DNA from: PGYU01 sp964637845
Lineage (GTDB): Bacteria > Bacteroidota > Ignavibacteria > Kapaibacteriales > UBA2268
Direction: 5' to 3'
DNA length: 64,000 nucleotides
Assembly: GCA_964637845.1 (NCBI GenBank)
Contig: CAZWXI010000001.1
Span: forward strand, 1-64,000
Numbering within the stretch: the stretch's first letter is position 1; each line of letters starts with the position of its first letter. A program made the position numbers and the translations under genes. A model generated the notes under the pieces. That model was not told the DNA's origin. It was given only the letters and a program-made list of their open reading frames with translations, and made no database searches. Below, piece after piece: positions 8,957 through 18,420 of this stretch.

Positions 8957-11900
8957 ATGAAAATCAGATACAAATTAAAAATCATCTCGGCAATTACTTT
9001 ATCAATAACTATAATCGGATGCTCAACAAAAATCAACAAGTATCCCGATGGCAACATGAACAATATCGATGCCGCATTCAACACTCATGCCGATGAAGTC
9101 GCTCCTGCCCAAAGAAGCATCGAATTAAACATTTGTGGGGCATTTGATAGAGAACATTCGAATACTGACTTCCGTAACGAAAGCATGAAGCCATCGTCTC
9201 AATATATTCGTGAGATGTTTCCGGTTTCCAATTTTAATCGCGAAATAGTGGATTACCTCACAAAAAACATTGAATCGTTAGTCTTTATAACTTCTACTTC
9301 TGGCTTTGCCGCCTTCTCACACCCCATAACAGATAATACGGCTCACATGTTAAAGCTGCCATTTGCAAAAGGTTCTGCAAATGTTGGAGGCACTGATATT
9401 TTTGAGTTTTATCGCCTTGAAAACGGACAATTTGAGTTTAAGAATCTTGGAGAACCAATCAACTCAATATTTTGGGACTCGCATCCAACCGCAATAAGAG
9501 ATACCCTACCCGATGGTTCTTGCGTAACATTATTGATTTGGTCTTCTGACCGAAACTCTCCCTACTCGGAAAGAATTGACCTGCGAGGCAACAGGATACA
9601 TACTGGAAATATGGATTTATTTTATGCTTTTCGCTTCGAAGACGGCTCTTGGAGCGAGGTTAAATCATTTGACGACAGCATAAACATGTTTACAAACGAA
9701 GGGACTCCCTTTTTATACTGCTCATGTTGTAATCCAACTTTACTTTTCACATCCGACAGACAAAAAGTTGATGATGGTGATTTTGATATTTATTATGTTA
9801 GTCTGTCCATTGATTATTCAAAATTCGAGATTAATCGTTCGGGCGATGTAAGGCTTTTATCGGAAAAGAACAACGACAAACGAAAACACATAAACTCCAT
9901 CAACTCGCTATCGGACGAAAGGTTCCCATTCATACCGCTTCCACACGGCACAAGCAGTCCCGAGTTAATTTATTTTGCTTCATCGAGATATGATGCCAAT
10001 AACAAAAAGCAGTTCAGAGCCGGGGATACAATTTTTGCAAACAAAGGTTCATACGATATTTACCGATTACCCATACCCGATTTTTTGAATTGTCCCGCTC
10101 CCGAACCTCCCACTGTTGAATTGCACGTAACTTTACTCAATATTGCAAATCCCAGTGATAAGGTTCGCGAACCTATATTAGCATTGGTTGACGCCTCAGG
10201 AAATGAAATTGTATCCGTTAGCGACAATTTACTCAAAACTGAAATCTTGCTAGGGAAACAGTATTTTATTAAAGGTGGCTCAAATTATAATTCAATTGAT
10301 TGTGATGAAAACCCCGTCAGAGTGCTTCATAAATACGTTCAACCCCAAGATACAATTATTAATGTAGGTGTTGAACAATTTATCGAAAAGAAAATCCTCA
10401 GAGATTTGACTACAACATTCTCTGAATACGAACGATTGCCAAAATTGTCATATGATACTACTTTCAGCGAGAAAACTGTTTTCGGTAAAATATTAAAAGT
10501 CACAACAATTGCAACTACTACAATCATTAATCCGCGTATTACCGATAACTCCATGGCATATGATAAAGAAATTTACAGCGTTTCAACTTGGGATAAACTC
10601 AAAAAAATCTCAGTTTATAGACCACTGAATAAATTGTCCGATGCAATAGGTGCCTCAACACTTTCAGAAATGTCAAAAAATGGTGGATGGAATGTTCCGC
10701 GACGTTTTGCAGGCGGCTTAATAATATACGATACCGTTTATGTCCAACCCGAATATTTTATAAAACCCCCTTGTTATTGTGAGTTCACAGAATTTATGAC
10801 AAGCTACGAGCAAAATGTTCCGTATTTCCAGACCGGTTTTTGGGAAGTGAATACATTATCAAATTTCCGACGCGACTTAAATTGTTTGGGGCGCCGTGAA
10901 TTTGCGGAAGCAAAATGGATTGAACTGCACCGCAACAACCAATACTTCGGTCAATCCGAAAATCGCAGGCAGGGTAGAATTTACGAATACGAAAAATTTG
11001 CACGCATTGTTGATAAGAATCTTGATATAATGGCAGAAATCATTAACAAGAGAATTATCCCTGCTTTCAACATAATTGACTCCATTTCGGGTAATGAAAA
11101 ACTGATTATCTCGCTTGATGCATGGAGCGACAGACGCCCTGTTCGTAGAGGGTGGTATATTGGCGAACCCGTGACTTATTACGAGGGTTCTCTCGTTGAG
11201 AGGGATAATTCATTTGAAATATCATTCAACAAAGTGTACATAAAAGACGGAAATATGCTCAACATGAATAATGACACTTTGTCTCGACTTAGAGCATTCT
11301 ACGGCTATAATGAACTAATAAAACGTCTGCTCGATACAAATAAATTCGGCGACGCATTCTATAATTACTTTAAATCAGGAAAAGTTTTATTACCCGATAA
11401 TCGCATTTCTATTTCGGGAAATGTCGCTATTGACGGTTTCAATCCTGCACAAAACACTAGTGACGCAAAAATAATTTTATTGATAAAAGGGAATTATTTC
11501 GACCCGACTGAATACAAAATTCCGCAATATATCCGTAATGTTGATTCATCTTTATATATGTTGGATACAATCAGAAGAATTGATTTGAGAGTAAAGAATC
11601 TATATTATAGTGCAGGCAGACTTATTGAGTCGCCCTGTTGCAACAAACTTTTACCTTGTCTTGATTATAATACAATTCTCAACTCTTATGAGATTTTATC
11701 AAAGAATGTAAGTGCAAGTCCGGTAACAAGCGATAAATCCTTAAAATATGTTATATATTTTGGAACTTACGAAGAGCTTAATACTGTCCAGCAAGTAAAA
11801 GCCCTTTTAGAAGACTCATCCCCGCTAAAACTTGTTATCGAGGAAATATTCTCCGAAGATATTAAAAGGTATGTTTTAAGAAGCTCAGAATCATATACAA

Positions 11901-12001
11901 CGAAACAAGCCGAGGAAGTCATCAATTCAATTATTACACTAAATATGGTTAGCGTGGATAATTTCCCCGAATTTCTGATTGATATGTTTCAGGTGGAATA
12001 A
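8957..12001 (+). CDS. Large lipoprotein with PD40/beta-propeller-like region and weak OmpA-like domain
   Basis: 1014 residues from ATG 8957, which gives a signal peptide with lipobox IIGC; longer in-frame starts would lie inside the previous gene and hide it. The first 400 residues contain repeated PD40/WD-like blades (LIWSSDRNSPYS, GNMDLFYAFRF, LLFTSDRQ..DFDIYYVSL, IYFASSRYD..GSYDIYRLP). A beta-sandwich-like stretch follows. Around residues 650-770 comes a region resembling a degenerate OmpA peptidoglycan-binding domain (LIISLDAWSDRRPVRRGW). The last 90 residues could be a SPOR-like fold. This order resembles PD40-OmpA envelope proteins such as those of type IX secretion (PorE), but no other secretion gene is here, so the match is architectural only. 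Confidence 0.6.
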   Translation: MKIRYKLKIISAITLSITIIGCSTKINKYPDGNMNNIDAAFNTHADEVAPAQRSIELNICGAFDREHSNTDFRNESMKPSSQYIREMFPVSNFNREIVDYLTKNIESLVFITSTSGFAAFSHPITDNTAHMLKLPFAKGSANVGGTDIFEFYRLENGQFEFKNLGEPINSIFWDSHPTAIRDTLPDGSCVTLLIWSSDRNSPYSERIDLRGNRIHTGNMDLFYAFRFEDGSWSEVKSFDDSINMFTNEGTPFLYCSCCNPTLLFTSDRQKVDDGDFDIYYVSLSIDYSKFEINRSGDVRLLSEKNNDKRKHINSINSLSDERFPFIPLPHGTSSPELIYFASSRYDANNKKQFRAGDTIFANKGSYDIYRLPIPDFLNCPAPEPPTVELHVTLLNIANPSDKVREPILALVDASGNEIVSVSDNLLKTEILLGKQYFIKGGSNYNSIDCDENPVRVLHKYVQPQDTIINVGVEQFIEKKILRDLTTTFSEYERLPKLSYDTTFSEKTVFGKILKVTTIATTTIINPRITDNSMAYDKEIYSVSTWDKLKKISVYRPLNKLSDAIGASTLSEMSKNGGWNVPRRFAGGLIIYDTVYVQPEYFIKPPCYCEFTEFMTSYEQNVPYFQTGFWEVNTLSNFRRDLNCLGRREFAEAKWIELHRNNQYFGQSENRRQGRIYEYEKFARIVDKNLDIMAEIINKRIIPAFNIIDSISGNEKLIISLDAWSDRRPVRRGWYIGEPVTYYEGSLVERDNSFEISFNKVYIKDGNMLNMNNDTLSRLRAFYGYNELIKRLLDTNKFGDAFYNYFKSGKVLLPDNRISISGNVAIDGFNPAQNTSDAKIILLIKGNYFDPTEYKIPQYIRNVDSSLYMLDTIRRIDLRVKNLYYSAGRLIESPCCNKLLPCLDYNTILNSYEILSKNVSASPVTSDKSLKYVIYFGTYEELNTVQQVKALLEDSSPLKLVIEEIFSEDIKRYVLRSSESYTTKQAEEVINSIITLNMVSVDNFPEFLIDMFQVE

Positions 12002-12002
12002 A

Positions 12003-13094
12003 CTATTTGGTCATAACTAAGTGAACATCGGTTCCCGATATTTCACTACTTACAATTTTGAATTGCTTGGCATTCTCTCTTTGATAAATTTCTAAATCGC
12101 CAAATGCCTTCAACCCACTACCGAAGACTTTTGGAGCAATGAAGATTTGCAGTTCATCGGCTAAATCATTTTCCAATAAAGACGAAAAGAGTTTTGCCCC
12201 ACCTTCGACCATAACCGAACCGATATTATGTTCTGAGTACAGCTTTTTGAGAATTTCATCAATTTCCAATCCTCTTAGAGTTTTTTTTGCTGAAACGATT
12301 TTGATACCACTATCTAATAGCTTTTGAGCTTTGTCTGAACTTGACAATTCATCCGAAACGCAAAGGATAGTATTGTGCTTATCTTCATCGTTCAACAATG
12401 TAAGATTTGCAGGCAATGTTAACACACTGTCTAATACAACTCTTTTCGGATTTCTTCCTGCGACACTTCTGACGGTAAGTTGGGGGTCATCTTTGAGTGC
12501 AGTTCCTGCGCCTATCATGACTGCATCAAATTCATGCCTCAATATATGGGAACGTTTTCTGCTTTCCTCGCAGCTTATCCATTTTGACTTGCCATTATTC
12601 GCGGCAATAAAACCGTCCAATGTTTGTGCAACTTTAAGCATTACATAGGGGGTATTTCTGATTATATGCTTCAGAAAAAAACGATTCATAAACTTAGCTT
12701 TGCTTTCTAAAATGCCTTCAATAACTTCAATGCCAGCATTCCGAAGTATATCTGCCACTTTTCCTGAAACATTCGGGTTAGGGTCTTTTGATGCAATAAC
12801 GACTTTCTTAATACCGCTTTCAATTATTAAATCAGTGCAGGGAGGCTGTTTCCCGTAATGGCTACAAGGTTCGAGCGTCACATACAAAATTGCATCACTC
12901 AAATCCCCTGTAGAGCAGTTCGTAATTGCTACTCTTTCAGCATGTGCTTTGCCAAATGCTTCGTGATAACCTTCAGCAATAATTTTGTCATTTTTGACAA
13001 TTACTGCACCAACTAATGGATTTGGACTGACATAACCGACTCCATTTTTTGCCAATACTATAGCTCGATTTATGAAATACTCGTGAGAATACAA
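12003..13094 (-). CDS. ribD: Bifunctional riboflavin biosynthesis deaminase/reductase
   Basis: RibD carries out two consecutive steps of riboflavin synthesis: deamination of the 2,5-diaminopyrimidine phosphate, then NADPH reduction of its ribosyl side chain. The 363-residue protein has the N-terminal zinc deaminase domain with HAERVAI and PCSHYGKQPPC (His and two Cys zinc ligands, catalytic Glu). The C-terminal reductase domain has GAGTALKDDPQLTVR and VMVEGGAKL. Length is normal. No other rib gene is adjacent. Its stop codon faces the stop of the preceding convergent gene with one base between them, and the gene upstream on the same strand, a lipoprotein, ends two bases before this start. Confidence 0.95.
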   Translation of the reverse strand: MYSHEYFINRAIVLAKNGVGYVSPNPLVGAVIVKNDKIIAEGYHEAFGKAHAERVAITNCSTGDLSDAILYVTLEPCSHYGKQPPCTDLIIESGIKKVVIASKDPNPNVSGKVADILRNAGIEVIEGILESKAKFMNRFFLKHIIRNTPYVMLKVAQTLDGFIAANNGKSKWISCEESRKRSHILRHEFDAVMIGAGTALKDDPQLTVRSVAGRNPKRVVLDSVLTLPANLTLLNDEDKHNTILCVSDELSSSDKAQKLLDSGIKIVSAKKTLRGLEIDEILKKLYSEHNIGSVMVEGGAKLFSSLLENDLADELQIFIAPKVFGSGLKAFGDLEIYQRENAKQFKIVSSEISGTDVHLVMTK

Positions 13095-13096
13095 TT

Positions 13097-13558
13097 TTAC
13101 TCCACTTTAAACGCAAGATCAATACTGTAATTATTAGGCATGGATGGGATTATCAATTTTGCTGTAAAAATTCCGGGAGGAAGCGATTTTCCGCTATGGT
13201 CTTTTTTGTTCCAGTGACCGATATACTCATGCGTAGCACCAACTTTCGTAGGTTGTACTTCGCCGATTACCATAAGGAAATTCATATCACGACTTGAATT
13301 CCACACTAATGCTCCTCGTGAGTCATAAACCATAATACGTAAATCTTCCGAACTTGGTAAGTATTCACCGTCTATGACTTTGTTCCTCGTTGCTTTTAGC
13401 GAGAAAGTGATATAATCCGATGTTTGTTCTTTAATTGATGGCTTCAGTGTCATTGGTTCTTTTGTATCATTTGATGAATTTGATGTTTTAGTGCTTGAGC
13501 AATTTACCGACAAAGACATAATCAGTAAAATGATTCCGAAATATACTAAGCTTTTCAT
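13097..13558 (-). CDS. Small lipoprotein with BsuPI-like domain
   Basis: 153 residues with a signal peptide and lipobox SVNC. The mature domain matches the BsuPI (intracellular proteinase inhibitor) pattern: a polarity-rich strand, then MVYDSRGALVWNSSRDMNF, then HWNKKDHSGKSLPPGIFTAKL, which corresponds to the family's W-x-G-x-x-(V/L)-P-P-G-x-Y end. These immunoglobulin-like domains are known to bind proteases in Bacillus, but in many envelope proteins their role is not tested. It is transcribed with ribD (2-base gap). Domain recognition is moderate; inhibitor activity is not shown. Confidence 0.65.
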   Translation of the reverse strand: MKSLVYFGIILLIMSLSVNCSSTKTSNSSNDTKEPMTLKPSIKEQTSDYITFSLKATRNKVIDGEYLPSSEDLRIMVYDSRGALVWNSSRDMNFLMVIGEVQPTKVGATHEYIGHWNKKDHSGKSLPPGIFTAKLIIPSMPNNYSIDLAFKVE

Positions 13559-13606
13559 GGTTGCGTCGCTCCTAATTAATAGTTATATCACATTGACGAA
13601 TTGAAT

Positions 13607-14383
13607 ATGTCAAGATTTACAATTATTTCGAAATTTTTATTCTTATTTGCCTTTTATAATATCAATGCTCAATCTCCGGGGAAAGCGGGAACAAATCCAA
13701 GATATGAAACTGACTTCATAGTGGATTTACCGACTGCGGGAGTCATCCCCGTTAACAATGCAACCGGTACAATTAATTTTTTACCTTTAGATGCCATTTA
13801 TTTTGACGCCTATTATGCCCCGTTTAAATCTTTTGTTATTGGGATGTCCTTTGGTGGTACCGGAATCATCGGAACTGCTACTCCAAAATTACAAAAACTC
13901 CCCGGACTGACAATCAAATACAGAATTTTTGATGAAACAATGAATATACCTGCGACTGCAATCGGCTTCAGGTCACAAGGCGGCGGTAATTATATCTCCC
14001 ATATCGAGAGATTCTACGCTCATTCCCCTGGTTTTTTCATGGCATTTAGTAAGAGTTTTGTTTGGGATGTGGGGGAACTGGCATTCCATTCAGGCATAAA
14101 CTATTCACTCGAACCAGCTGCTAATGCTCAAAGTCCTGACGCATACTTTGGCTTTGAACAATCTTTATCTAAAATTTCCGCCTTTAATATTGAATACGAC
14201 TTTACTCTCGATGAGGCTGTTAGGTATATCAATCACCGTGGAAGATTAAACTGCGCCATTAGGTTCTCCGTTGTTGATGGTGTAACCATGGGGCTCATCC
14301 TTAGGGATATTACGAAAAGTATGAAGGCGCAAAACGGTCGCTCACGACAATTCTTTATTGATTTCATCAAGAAAGTCAATTAA
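13607..14383 (+). CDS. Predicted outer-membrane barrel protein, YjbH-like
   Basis: 258 residues starting at ATG 13607; a TTG six bases upstream would only add two residues. A signal peptide ends at NINAQ. The mature part begins with NPRYETDFIVDLPTAGVIP, then repeated strands such as AYYAPFKSFVIGMSFGG, GMSFGGTGIIG and KYRIFDE. This pattern of a plug followed by membrane strands resembles YjbH-type outer-membrane proteins, in which the term INFLPLDAIYF-like segment recurs; I place it there only tentatively. It is divergent from the BsuPI lipoprotein gene and overlaps the convergent YbbR gene by eight bases. Function is unknown. Confidence 0.55.
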   Translation: MSRFTIISKFLFLFAFYNINAQSPGKAGTNPRYETDFIVDLPTAGVIPVNNATGTINFLPLDAIYFDAYYAPFKSFVIGMSFGGTGIIGTATPKLQKLPGLTIKYRIFDETMNIPATAIGFRSQGGGNYISHIERFYAHSPGFFMAFSKSFVWDVGELAFHSGINYSLEPAANAQSPDAYFGFEQSLSKISAFNIEYDFTLDEAVRYINHRGRLNCAIRFSVVDGVTMGLILRDITKSMKAQNGRSRQFFIDFIKKVN

Positions 14384-15347
14384 TGGTTGCTAAATTTCGC
14401 TGCCTTAAGTAAACTTTGTGATGAATAAAGGGTGGCTCTATTCTAATTATTTCTACATCTGATGGTGATTCCACCAATGGAACAAGTATTCCGTTTCTAT
14501 CGTTAGCAAGTATAGAGTAATCCAAGGTTACGGCAAGTCTGTCCCGGTTCAACTTAGAAACAACATCAATTCCACCTCTGACAATCAAATCTACTGTTTC
14601 AGGGAATATTTTGCTTGTTCGCGGCATTGAACCACCACGTATAACAATGGGAATATCATAAAATGTTTTTTCTAATGCCAGTTGTACTTCTGCTTCAAAA
14701 TCAATTGTGGGGCTTCTAAACTGTACAACTTCTCCTAATGAATCGGATAATTCGACCGTCCCGCGAATTCTTTTATTTGCGTTTTCAATTGTCAAGTCCT
14801 TCGTACTCCACGACTGAATATGAGAAATAACTTTCTCGTTACCTCTGATTCTTATGCTGTCGGGGCGGAGTCTTATGTCACCAACAAGATAAAATCCCTC
14901 TCTTGGATTGACTTTTATCATTGATACAACGGGTACTTTTTTCTCAACAACTTTTCCCATTTTCAGAGTTATGTTTTCTGGTAACACTTCACCGAATACA
15001 ACTTTTTCAAATGATTCCAAACCCTTTATGAAATCTGTGCGGCTCAAAATGAAGATACTGTCTGTTATTTGTGTGTTGGTCAGGTCAACGTGAACTTTCT
15101 TGCTTTTATTGACATACAAGAGATTGAATAAATTCCAGCCCGTTCCTTTTGCCTCAATGGAAATCGTCCGTTGAAATTCTTGCTCTATTGCCCTGTGTTC
15201 AGGTAATGAAATTGTCAGTGGTACTTCGATATATGTTGAATAATTCGTATTCATACTTGTATAGCCCCATAGTGCAATAGCGAAAATCAAAGCTCCGATG
15301 AAGGCTCTTTTGGTGAAAATTCGTAATATTTTAAGAATTGTTCCCAT
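14376..15347 (-). CDS. YbbR-domain (CdaR-like) membrane-anchored protein
   Basis: 323 residues with one N-terminal membrane helix (about residues 15-31) and several YbbR repeats of about 80 residues outside the membrane. Examples are the segments around EVPLTISLPEHRAI, KVPVVSMIKVNPREGFYLVG and YDIPIVIRGGSMP, each with the consensus run PDSIRIRGNEKVI-like end. In Firmicutes, YbbR proteins (CdaR) bind and control the CdaA di-adenylate cyclase, and the genes are neighbours; no cdaA is seen here, so that partnership is not supported. The gene lies six bases after the TSUP exporter gene on the same strand. Family call good, function open. Confidence 0.75.
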   Translation of the reverse strand: MGTILKILRIFTKRAFIGALIFAIALWGYTSMNTNYSTYIEVPLTISLPEHRAIEQEFQRTISIEAKGTGWNLFNLLYVNKSKKVHVDLTNTQITDSIFILSRTDFIKGLESFEKVVFGEVLPENITLKMGKVVEKKVPVVSMIKVNPREGFYLVGDIRLRPDSIRIRGNEKVISHIQSWSTKDLTIENANKRIRGTVELSDSLGEVVQFRSPTIDFEAEVQLALEKTFYDIPIVIRGGSMPRTSKIFPETVDLIVRGGIDVVSKLNRDRLAVTLDYSILANDRNGILVPLVESPSDVEIIRIEPPFIHHKVYLRQRNLATIN

Positions 15348-15353
15348 TATATG

Positions 15354-16106
15354 TCAAAATATATCAAATAATTTGATTGACATTATCAATAACGACAAAA
15401 CAATAAAAAATTTGATAAATTTTTCTCCTTTTCTTACAGATAATTTAGCCGCAATCCACGCACCTAAAGCATTACCTGCCGCAAGAACCAACCCGAGTAC
15501 CCAACTTACTTTTCCACTGATAATAAATACAAGCATAGCGGGGGTGGTAAAAATAAGTGCTATAAAGACTTTGTGCATGTTAACCCTTACCAAATCAATC
15601 CGTAGCATTCTTTGCATAATTGCCATCATCATAAATCCGACACCGATTTGAACGAAACCACCGTATAATCCTACTCCGAACATTGCCAGAAAAGTCCAAA
15701 AATTTGGAGGCAATTCTCCGCCTTTACCCTTTTTAGGACTTGGAATTAGTATGGTAGCAATAACACCAATAATCAAAACAGCTAAAATTTTTTTGAATAA
15801 TTCATCAGGGATCTCCAGCGATATAAGTGCTCCGAATATCCCACCGGGTAAAGTTATGAAGGCGAGTTTCATACTCTCTTTAAAATCAGAATACTTTTCA
15901 GATTTGAATGAACCTATTGCCGATATACTCTGAACAACTATTGCTATTCTGTTTGTACCATTAGCGGTAGCTGAATCAAGCCCCAAAAATATTAGTATCG
16001 GTAGTGTAAATGCTGAACCACCTCCGGCAGTAACATTCATAAAACCCGCTGCAAATCCTGCCGCCGCTAATATGAGTATTTCAATAAATCCTGTATTAAG
16101 TTCCAA
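15354..16106 (-). CDS. TSUP-family (TauE/SafE) inner-membrane anion exporter
   Basis: 250 residues with about eight membrane helices and the glycine-rich start GFAAGFMNVTAGGGSAFTLP, diagnostic of the TauE/SafE (TSUP) family. The two halves are related: the second contains GVGLYGGFVQIGVGFMMMA, the repeat of the same motif. These carriers export sulfite or other small sulfur-containing or organic anions; substrate cannot be told from sequence. Its start overlaps the preceding small gene by 11 bases, so it is translated with it. No sulfur oxidation gene is nearby. Confidence 0.85.
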   Translation of the reverse strand: MELNTGFIEILILAAAGFAAGFMNVTAGGGSAFTLPILIFLGLDSATANGTNRIAIVVQSISAIGSFKSEKYSDFKESMKLAFITLPGGIFGALISLEIPDELFKKILAVLIIGVIATILIPSPKKGKGGELPPNFWTFLAMFGVGLYGGFVQIGVGFMMMAIMQRMLRIDLVRVNMHKVFIALIFTTPAMLVFIISGKVSWVLGLVLAAGNALGAWIAAKLSVRKGEKFIKFFIVLSLLIMSIKLFDIF

Positions 16107-16359
16107 TTTCTTTCGATGTTTTTATGCTTTCCAAAATCTCTCTGACTGCGGGCATCAAATATATATCCTGATTCTCGTATTTAATCAATTCGTTGATTAT
16201 AACTTCCTCAATGTAAGCGCCATCATCTTCTTTATTGATTATAATCAAGTTTCTGCCGTTAATTTCACAAACCGATGTACGGAAAACACCCTTTTCGCTT
16301 CTTATCGTGTAATTTAAGTGCCTAAATTGTTCAAGGAGTAATTCTAAACGATTCTTCAT
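16096..16359 (-). CDS. Small hypothetical protein, 87 residues
   Basis: A short acidic cytosolic protein without signal peptide or membrane helix; it predicts as a mixed alpha/beta fold with a strand pair around RNLIIINKEDDGAYIE and a C-terminal helix. I do not recognise it. It is sandwiched in an operon: its start overlaps the end of the upstream membrane protein by four bases (ATGA type) and its end overlaps the TSUP gene by 11 bases. Such tight overlap on both sides supports that it is a real gene. Confidence 0.6.
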   Translation of the reverse strand: MKNRLELLLEQFRHLNYTIRSEKGVFRTSVCEINGRNLIIINKEDDGAYIEEVIINELIKYENQDIYLMPAVREILESIKTSKEIGT

Positions 16360-16919
16360 TCATTGATTTTGATAAATTCTATACTTAATGGTCGCCAAAT
16401 TGCAAGCAATATCATCGTAAATGCCGACAAAAACGAAATTACTTTCAATCCGGCTACGAAATTGTTCTCAAATCTCAACATAAAAAGCTCATGGAACAAG
16501 TCAGACTTTGCACTTACGACTTTGTTGTCGAAAAATATTGCAAAGCTTAACTGTATATCCAAGTATATGTAATATAACTCAATCGGTACATTAATAAAAA
16601 AAAGTATGGCTATCATTAACAGCCATCCCTTCACTCTCATGAATTTTGACAATCGTACAGACAATACTACAGCCGCGAAAGAACTTACAGCATATGCTAT
16701 GTTCGTATATAATGATGCAAGAGTAGATAAGTAAATGTTATAAGCTACTGTCCCATGGTCTTCACGCAAATCACTTCTGATAATTATTGTTCCCGTCTCA
16801 AATAAATCATAGGATATTGCCATCCTGACGAAATTACCTCCAAACCAAATCACAAAGCCAAGTATAAAGAAAGCGATAAAAACTCGCTCGATATTGTTGA
16901 TTTGCATGTTATGATTCAT
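16356..16919 (-). CDS. Four-helix membrane protein of unknown function
   Basis: 187 residues starting at ATG 16919; a TTG two codons upstream is less likely. Hydrophobic helices lie around residues 13-31, 65-85, 94-114 and 155-175, with a large loop between the first two. No family motif is visible. It is first in the operon with the 87-residue protein and the TSUP exporter, and divergent from murF. The helix-loop-helix arrangement resembles small DUF-type membrane proteins, but I assign no function. Confidence 0.55.
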   Translation of the reverse strand: MNHNMQINNIERVFIAFFILGFVIWFGGNFVRMAISYDLFETGTIIIRSDLREDHGTVAYNIYLSTLASLYTNIAYAVSSFAAVVLSVRLSKFMRVKGWLLMIAILFFINVPIELYYIYLDIQLSFAIFFDNKVVSAKSDLFHELFMLRFENNFVAGLKVISFLSAFTMILLAIWRPLSIEFIKINE

Positions 16920-16953
16920 TTCCAAAAATACGAATAATTCTTAAATTAATAGG

Positions 16954-16985
16954 TTTGTCAATCGTCAATTCGACAATTCGACAAA
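16954..16985. promoter_or_regulatory. Nested dyad upstream of murF
   Basis: Two concentric inverted repeats share one centre: TTTGTC (16954-16959) with GACAAA (16980-16985), and GTC (16964-16966) with GAC (16972-16974) around AATTC. It lies in the 80-base divergent region and ends 14 bases before the murF ATG. It could be an operator for both directions or a stem-loop in the murF leader. No regulator gene adjoins it. Confidence 0.35.
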
Positions 16986-16999
16986 GATTATAGGATAAC

Positions 17000-18400
17000 A
17001 TGTTAGAAAACAAAGCTGAATTTGAACCAACCGAACTCAAAGCGATTTTGAATGGTGCTGAATTCCATAATCTTGATAACGCGATGAAAATAATTGGCAT
17101 AAGTATAGACACTCGAACCATTCAACCCGGTAATGCCTTTATAGCTCTAAAAGGGCAGAGCATTGATGGGCACACACTCATAAATGATGCTTTTTCTAAG
17201 AGTGCATCTATTTGCTTTATTGAAAAAGAGGCGGTTGACTATTATTCAATAGATTTATCTGATAAACCATTTATCGTGACCGATAATAATTTGGCAACCC
17301 TTGGAGAAATTGCATCATACCACCGTTCCCGGTTCGATATTCCGATTATTGCCGTGACGGGGTCAAACGGCAAGACTACAACTAAAGAGATGATTGCCGA
17401 TATACTTTCAACTGAAAAAAAAGTACTTCGTACTTACAAAAATTTCAATAACCTTTTGGGTGTATCACTCATGCTGCTAATGATTGATGGGTCCCACGAT
17501 ATTGCGGTTTTGGAACTTGGTACAAATCAACCCGGTGAAATATATGAACTTGGTTTGATTACCAAACCGACACATGCCTTAGTGACTAATATCGGCAAAG
17601 AGCATTTAGAATTTTTGATTGATTTAGATGGCGTGGAACTTGAGGAAACCTACATTTTTTCGCAAGTTTGCTCGGGAGGTTTTGCTTTCATTAATTTTGA
17701 CGACCCAAGGCTAAAGCAATATGGGCACATTATCGGAAAATTTCTGACTTACGGCACAGATAAAGATGCTAATCTGCTCGCTGAAATTACACTCAGTCAA
17801 AAGATTAATCCCATTATCAGTTTTAAGCACGATAACGGCAATTTTGCTGTAAATATGCAAACAATCGGTTTAAGCTCGGCCCATAACGCTATTGCGGCAT
17901 GTGCTGTTGGGATACACTTCGAAATCAAAGCCGAAAATATCAAATCTGCCCTCGAAAAATTCAATTCGCCACTTTATTGTGGGTACGGTAGAATGGCTTT
18001 GGAAATTCATAGCGGATTAAATATTATCAACGATTGCTATAATGCCAATCCCGATTCAATGCTGGTTGCACTTGATACACTTTCTAAATTCTCATCAGAT
18101 GGAAAAAAAATTGCCATCATCGGCGATATGCGCGAATTGGGGCATAGGGCATACGAGGAGCATAAAAATATTCTCGAAATCGCTTCTTCAATTGCTGATT
18201 TCGTATTTCTAACGGGCGATGAATTTACGAAAGTTATCGAATCATCGGTAAATACTCCATCAAATGTCAAACTATCGCCAAAAGAAGAAATCCCTAAACT
18301 ACTCACAAAAGTTGTAAATATCCGTGATACCTTGTTGTTCAAAGCATCTCGTGGTATCAAACTTGAAGAAGTCATTAATGAATTTAAAAAAATAATCTAA
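17000..18400 (+). CDS. murF: UDP-MurNAc-tripeptide:D-Ala-D-Ala ligase
   Basis: MurF adds D-Ala-D-Ala to the muramyl tripeptide in the cytosol, completing the peptidoglycan pentapeptide. All three Mur ligase domains are present in 466 residues: the N-terminal UDP-binding part with SIDTRTIQPGNAFIALKG, the central ATPase domain with P-loop TGSNGKTTTKEM and ELGTNQPGEI, and the C-terminal domain with NDCYNANPDSM and IGDMRELG. The family signature for MurF (as opposed to MurE) is the NANP motif. It precedes mraY, the usual order in the dcw cluster, by 67 bases that hold an inverted repeat. Confidence 0.95.
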   Translation: MLENKAEFEPTELKAILNGAEFHNLDNAMKIIGISIDTRTIQPGNAFIALKGQSIDGHTLINDAFSKSASICFIEKEAVDYYSIDLSDKPFIVTDNNLATLGEIASYHRSRFDIPIIAVTGSNGKTTTKEMIADILSTEKKVLRTYKNFNNLLGVSLMLLMIDGSHDIAVLELGTNQPGEIYELGLITKPTHALVTNIGKEHLEFLIDLDGVELEETYIFSQVCSGGFAFINFDDPRLKQYGHIIGKFLTYGTDKDANLLAEITLSQKINPIISFKHDNGNFAVNMQTIGLSSAHNAIAACAVGIHFEIKAENIKSALEKFNSPLYCGYGRMALEIHSGLNIINDCYNANPDSMLVALDTLSKFSSDGKKIAIIGDMRELGHRAYEEHKNILEIASSIADFVFLTGDEFTKVIESSVNTPSNVKLSPKEEIPKLLTKVVNIRDTLLFKASRGIKLEEVINEFKKII

Positions 18401-18420
18401 CATACTCGTCAAAAGAATCA

